Source: a virus
Direction: 5' to 3' (one strand)
DNA length: 25,703 bases
IMG/VR virus record: IMGVR_UViG_3300029448_000210
Coordinates: 1-25,703 of that record
Below the pieces are notes generated by a model. It did not search any database. It was given only the letters and a program-made list of their open reading frames with translations, and was not told the DNA's origin. This document shows positions 23,255-25,703 of this stretch, piece after piece. Every line of letters begins with the position of its first letter. The first letter of the stretch is position 1. A program made the translations under genes and the position numbers.

Positions 23255-23494
23255 TTATCTCCGTTCTATTATGTTTGATGTTTCCGTGCGTTCCATATCA
23301 CACATATTCTCTATTCTTTTCAACAAGGCCTGCTGTGCTATTTTGTAAACACATGAATATGGATTGGGTGCATCTTGTGAAATGCGGCTTTGATTTGCAA
23401 TCCTGTGTAGATCAAAATAGATTTCCTTGCCTGCTGGGGTATCAAATATGGTTTTGTATACCTGTTTTAGTTTTTGCGTTTCGTTTGGTTTCAT
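23255..23494 (-). CDS. Small Bbp19-like phage protein
   Basis: The product has 79 residues; ATG 23494 overlaps the stop of the GNAT-like gene as ATGA, with a strong AAGGAG upstream. The segment VYKTIFDTPAGKEIYFDLHR followed by NPYSCVYKIAQQALLKRIE resembles the Bbp19 family of short podovirus proteins found near portal and scaffold genes. Function in the family is not known to me. The match is by eye. Confidence 0.65.
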   Translation of the reverse strand: MKPNETQKLKQVYKTIFDTPAGKEIYFDLHRIANQSRISQDAPNPYSCVYKIAQQALLKRIENMCDMERTETSNIIERR

Positions 23495-23985
23495 TTTAAC
23501 TCCTTTGAGTAAGTGTATTGATGCAACTCAAAACCTTTTTGTTTGCACCAACGACTGTATGCTGGTCTGTTGTCCCATGTAAAAATATTTATACTGCAAC
23601 AGTCTTGTTCTTGTGCCCACCATTCAACTTGATGTAGCATCAAGTCTACCCAACGTGGTTTACATCCTTTGGCTGTTAGTATGCCCATGATGTTTGCATC
23701 TTTTTCGTTAATCCACATATTGTAGTGCCATTCTGCTATCAACAAACACATCAACTTGCCATTGTATTCTATGCCTGTTGAAAATCCGTTTGGCTGTTGA
23801 TCCATTCGGATCATCCAGTTTAGCCATTGTGCATCATATTGATTGGGGTATTTTTTGCTCACATGAGCTTCAACCATTGTGTAAAGAGTTTGCCAACCTT
23901 GTGGATTGTCGTAATCTTTGCCTGAAACTATGTGTATGTTATCCTGCTGTAGGATCTTCTGGTTGAGATTGTTGTTCGTTTGCAT
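23491..23985 (-). CDS. GNAT-fold acetyltransferase-like protein
   Basis: This 164-aa protein is of usual GNAT length. The middle (GILTAKGCKPRWVDLMLHQV, residues 101-120) and C-terminal block (RPAYSRWCKQKGFELHQYTY, 140-159) match the pattern of phage GNAT-like proteins placed next to portal genes. The glycine-rich acetyl-CoA loop is not obvious, so activity is uncertain. ATG 23985 lies 47 nt inside the portal gene without a clear ribosome site; an AGGA sits at the portal stop (23942-23945), so a non-ATG start shortly after it is possible. Substrate unknown; virion-protein modification is one idea. Confidence 0.7.
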   Translation of the reverse strand: MQTNNNLNQKILQQDNIHIVSGKDYDNPQGWQTLYTMVEAHVSKKYPNQYDAQWLNWMIRMDQQPNGFSTGIEYNGKLMCLLIAEWHYNMWINEKDANIMGILTAKGCKPRWVDLMLHQVEWWAQEQDCCSINIFTWDNRPAYSRWCKQKGFELHQYTYSKELK

Positions 23986-25489
23986 TTAATAACTGCTGTG
24001 CTCCTTGCATTAGTTGGTTCTGTGCCATTTGTTGTTGCATTTGTTCTTGCATTTGTGCAATCTCTCTTTCTGTTCTTATTACATCTGGTGACATATCACC
24101 GTCTGTCAGTATCTTACTTGCTAGTTTTTTCATATCAATCAGTTGTAGTGCATCAGGTCCAAGTGCTTGAACCATTTGTAGTAGTTGCATATCTCTTTGT
24201 ATTTCTGTCATTGCAATACCTTTTTTAACTGCACTATTCACAACAAGTTCAAAAGCTGTTGTGTCCACAACAAACTCTGGAACCATGCCTCTTCTTTGTA
24301 GTTTTGTTATCAATGTTTTGATCAATGGTCTTAAAAACTCTGTTTCAAGTCTTAATCCAAATGGTCCAATACGTTGATAAAACTGTGATTGCCTTGCACT
24401 TACTTCAGTTGCTGTTTGATAAGTGTTTGGTGCTCCAGCTGGCATGATAGCATCATTGAATAACATTCTTCTAATGCTGTCTTGATGTTGCAACATCATT
24501 GATTCTGATATGTTAAAGTTTCCTGGAAAAGGAACTGGTTGTAATGGTTGATCAACTGTAATAACTTCACCTGGTTGTAGTTTCATGTTTGAAAAGTTTA
24601 CTGTTGTATCACTTGAAACTTGAAAGGCTCCCATAGCACTCCACGCCCCACTTTGTAACATCATCTTTTGTATTTCGTTAGCGGTTCTAATGTGTGGTAA
24701 TGCAGAACGAACTGGTGATTCGCCCCAATGTTCGCCTAGTGTTTTAGAAAACCTAAACACTATAAATGGATTTACTGGCATATAACTGTCTTCTACAAGT
24801 TGCATTTCTTTGCCAACATAAACATTATAGCAATAGTCTTCTTCACCAGTTAATCTAAAAACTGATTCTAAAACTTTGTGTTTCTTGTCTGGGTGTTTGT
24901 CTGCATCTTCTTTTAGTTCAGGTGCTTGTGATCCCCATCTTTCATATATGTACTGTGCTGATTGTTCTGATTCTCTAAAAACAACATCAACATCATCTTT
25001 GTAGTTTGATAAAAAATACAGTTGGCTTGTTGGTATTGCCATAAAGTTCATACCTTTGCCATCCATTGGATCCATAATACAAATAGCACCAGTTCCAGCA
25101 ATAATACAATCTTGTAATGCTTCGCTGGCCGCTACATAAAAGTTTGAATCTCTCAATACTTTGAATACTGTTTTGTTGGCTGTGTCTAACATTCTTCTAA
25201 CATCAGGTGCCATTTTGTTTTTAACTTCTTGTCTAACATCTATGTAAGCCCACTGCTGATTTTGTGGTATAAGGAGGTTCAAAATCGTGCTTGTTAAGTT
25301 TTGTGTGCTGTCCACAGCTGTCATGTCATAAAGTTTTTGTCTGTCTGTTGTTCCTTCTGTGCTTCTCCAAATGTCTCTGTTTGGAAATGTGTAAAGATAA
25401 GCTTCTGATATTTCATCCTCGTGTAGTTGACGAGCCGTCTTCGCTTTCTTCAATAGATTTTTGACGTAGTTTAATGATACTTTTGCCAT
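23939..25489 (-). CDS. Portal (head-tail connector) protein, gp8-like
   Basis: The 516-aa protein matches T7 gp8 (536 aa). Family blocks include the N-terminal helix with YLYTFPNRDIW (31-41), QNLTSTILNLLIPQNQQWAY (63-82), the VFRFSKTLGEHWGESPVRSALPH region and the helix ending MRRGMVP-like before residue 400. The C-terminus is Gln/Met-rich (EQMQQQMAQNQLMQ) and probably lies at the tunnel. The dodecameric ring is the docking point for terminase, internal core and tail tube A. AGGA lies 10 nt before the start, within the preceding gene's stop region. Confidence 0.94.
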   Translation of the reverse strand: MAKVSLNYVKNLLKKAKTARQLHEDEISEAYLYTFPNRDIWRSTEGTTDRQKLYDMTAVDSTQNLTSTILNLLIPQNQQWAYIDVRQEVKNKMAPDVRRMLDTANKTVFKVLRDSNFYVAASEALQDCIIAGTGAICIMDPMDGKGMNFMAIPTSQLYFLSNYKDDVDVVFRESEQSAQYIYERWGSQAPELKEDADKHPDKKHKVLESVFRLTGEEDYCYNVYVGKEMQLVEDSYMPVNPFIVFRFSKTLGEHWGESPVRSALPHIRTANEIQKMMLQSGAWSAMGAFQVSSDTTVNFSNMKLQPGEVITVDQPLQPVPFPGNFNISESMMLQHQDSIRRMLFNDAIMPAGAPNTYQTATEVSARQSQFYQRIGPFGLRLETEFLRPLIKTLITKLQRRGMVPEFVVDTTAFELVVNSAVKKGIAMTEIQRDMQLLQMVQALGPDALQLIDMKKLASKILTDGDMSPDVIRTEREIAQMQEQMQQQMAQNQLMQGAQQLLNANEQQSQPEDPTAG

Positions 25490-25496
25490 ATAACTG

Positions 25497-25703
25497 TTAT
25501 CCTAATAAACTGCCCTTAGAACCAAACTCACTTGTATCACCTAAATAACCATATGGTGTTGCAATAAGTTTTCTTTTACCTGTTCTTTTCTTTTGGCGTT
25601 TTCTTTCTTCGCTTGAAGCAAATCTTGCCTGTGCTTCTCTTTCAGCTTGTTCGGCCTGTTTCTTAGCCGCCTCTTCTGCTTCTCTTCTAGCTTTCTCTTG
25701 TGC
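25497..25703 (-). CDS. C-terminal part of a small protein upstream of portal (gp7.3-like position)
   Basis: The frame is open from the window edge to TAA 25499-25497, giving the last 68 residues. The first half is an Ala/Glu/Lys/Arg-rich helix, the second RTGKRKLIATPYGYLGDTSE with a Gly/Ser-rich end. Location directly before portal and the basic, glycine-tailed design recall the T7 gp7.3 tail-assembly protein, but no sequence identity can be claimed. The start lies outside the window. Confidence 0.7.
   Translation of the reverse strand, partial: AQEKARREAEEAAKKQAEQAEREAQARFASSEERKRQKKRTGKRKLIATPYGYLGDTSEFGSKGSLLG

Noticed and set aside
23581-23594. TATAAATA on the minus strand as a T4-type late promoter
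   Set aside because: It lies inside the GNAT-like coding sequence; similar AT-rich words are common here and the phage is not T4-like.

Overview
The window looks like part of the genome of a short-tailed (podovirus-type) bacteriophage with a T7-like virion module. The genes are AT-rich and tightly packed. They resemble marine podoviruses that infect AT-rich alphaproteobacteria such as SAR11; that host guess is inference from composition and protein style, not something the sequence proves.

Layout. About 21.9 kb on the minus strand (25703 down to 3755) is the structural module, in nearly T7 order: the end of a small protein before the portal, portal, a GNAT-like protein, a Bbp19-like small protein, scaffold, three small unknown genes, an HNH endonuclease set in a GC-richer repeat-bearing gap, major capsid, a terminator, tail tube A, tail tube B, a gp14-like internal protein, two very small genes, a gp15-like internal protein, a gp16-like internal protein split into two ORFs, a 1686-aa tail fibre, and a small coiled-coil membrane protein in the slot that the T7 holin occupies. 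On the plus strand the left end holds the tail of one gene, a 348-aa protein with an HExxH metallopeptidase-like motif, a 42-aa ORF, a 744-bp non-coding gap rich in hairpins, and an operon of three unrecognised genes (2117-3795) behind a good sigma70-like promoter. The two gene blocks run towards each other and overlap tail-to-tail by 41 bp at 3755-3795.

How it works together. The minus-strand block supplies procapsid (portal, scaffold, capsid), tail tube, ejected internal proteins, host-recognition fibre and probably part of lysis. Many neighbours are joined by TAATG or ATGA stop-start overlaps, which suggests coupled translation. The capsid gene is set apart from the rest by a repeat-rich leader, a leader hairpin and a rho-independent terminator just after it, much as T7 sets apart gene 10. 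Terminase, endolysin, polymerase and integrase genes are not in this window.

The least ordinary parts are the hairpin-rich gap at 1373-2116 (candidate structured RNA, processing or origin region), the HExxH protein, the HNH and repeat insertion before capsid, and an EF-hand loop in an internal virion protein.
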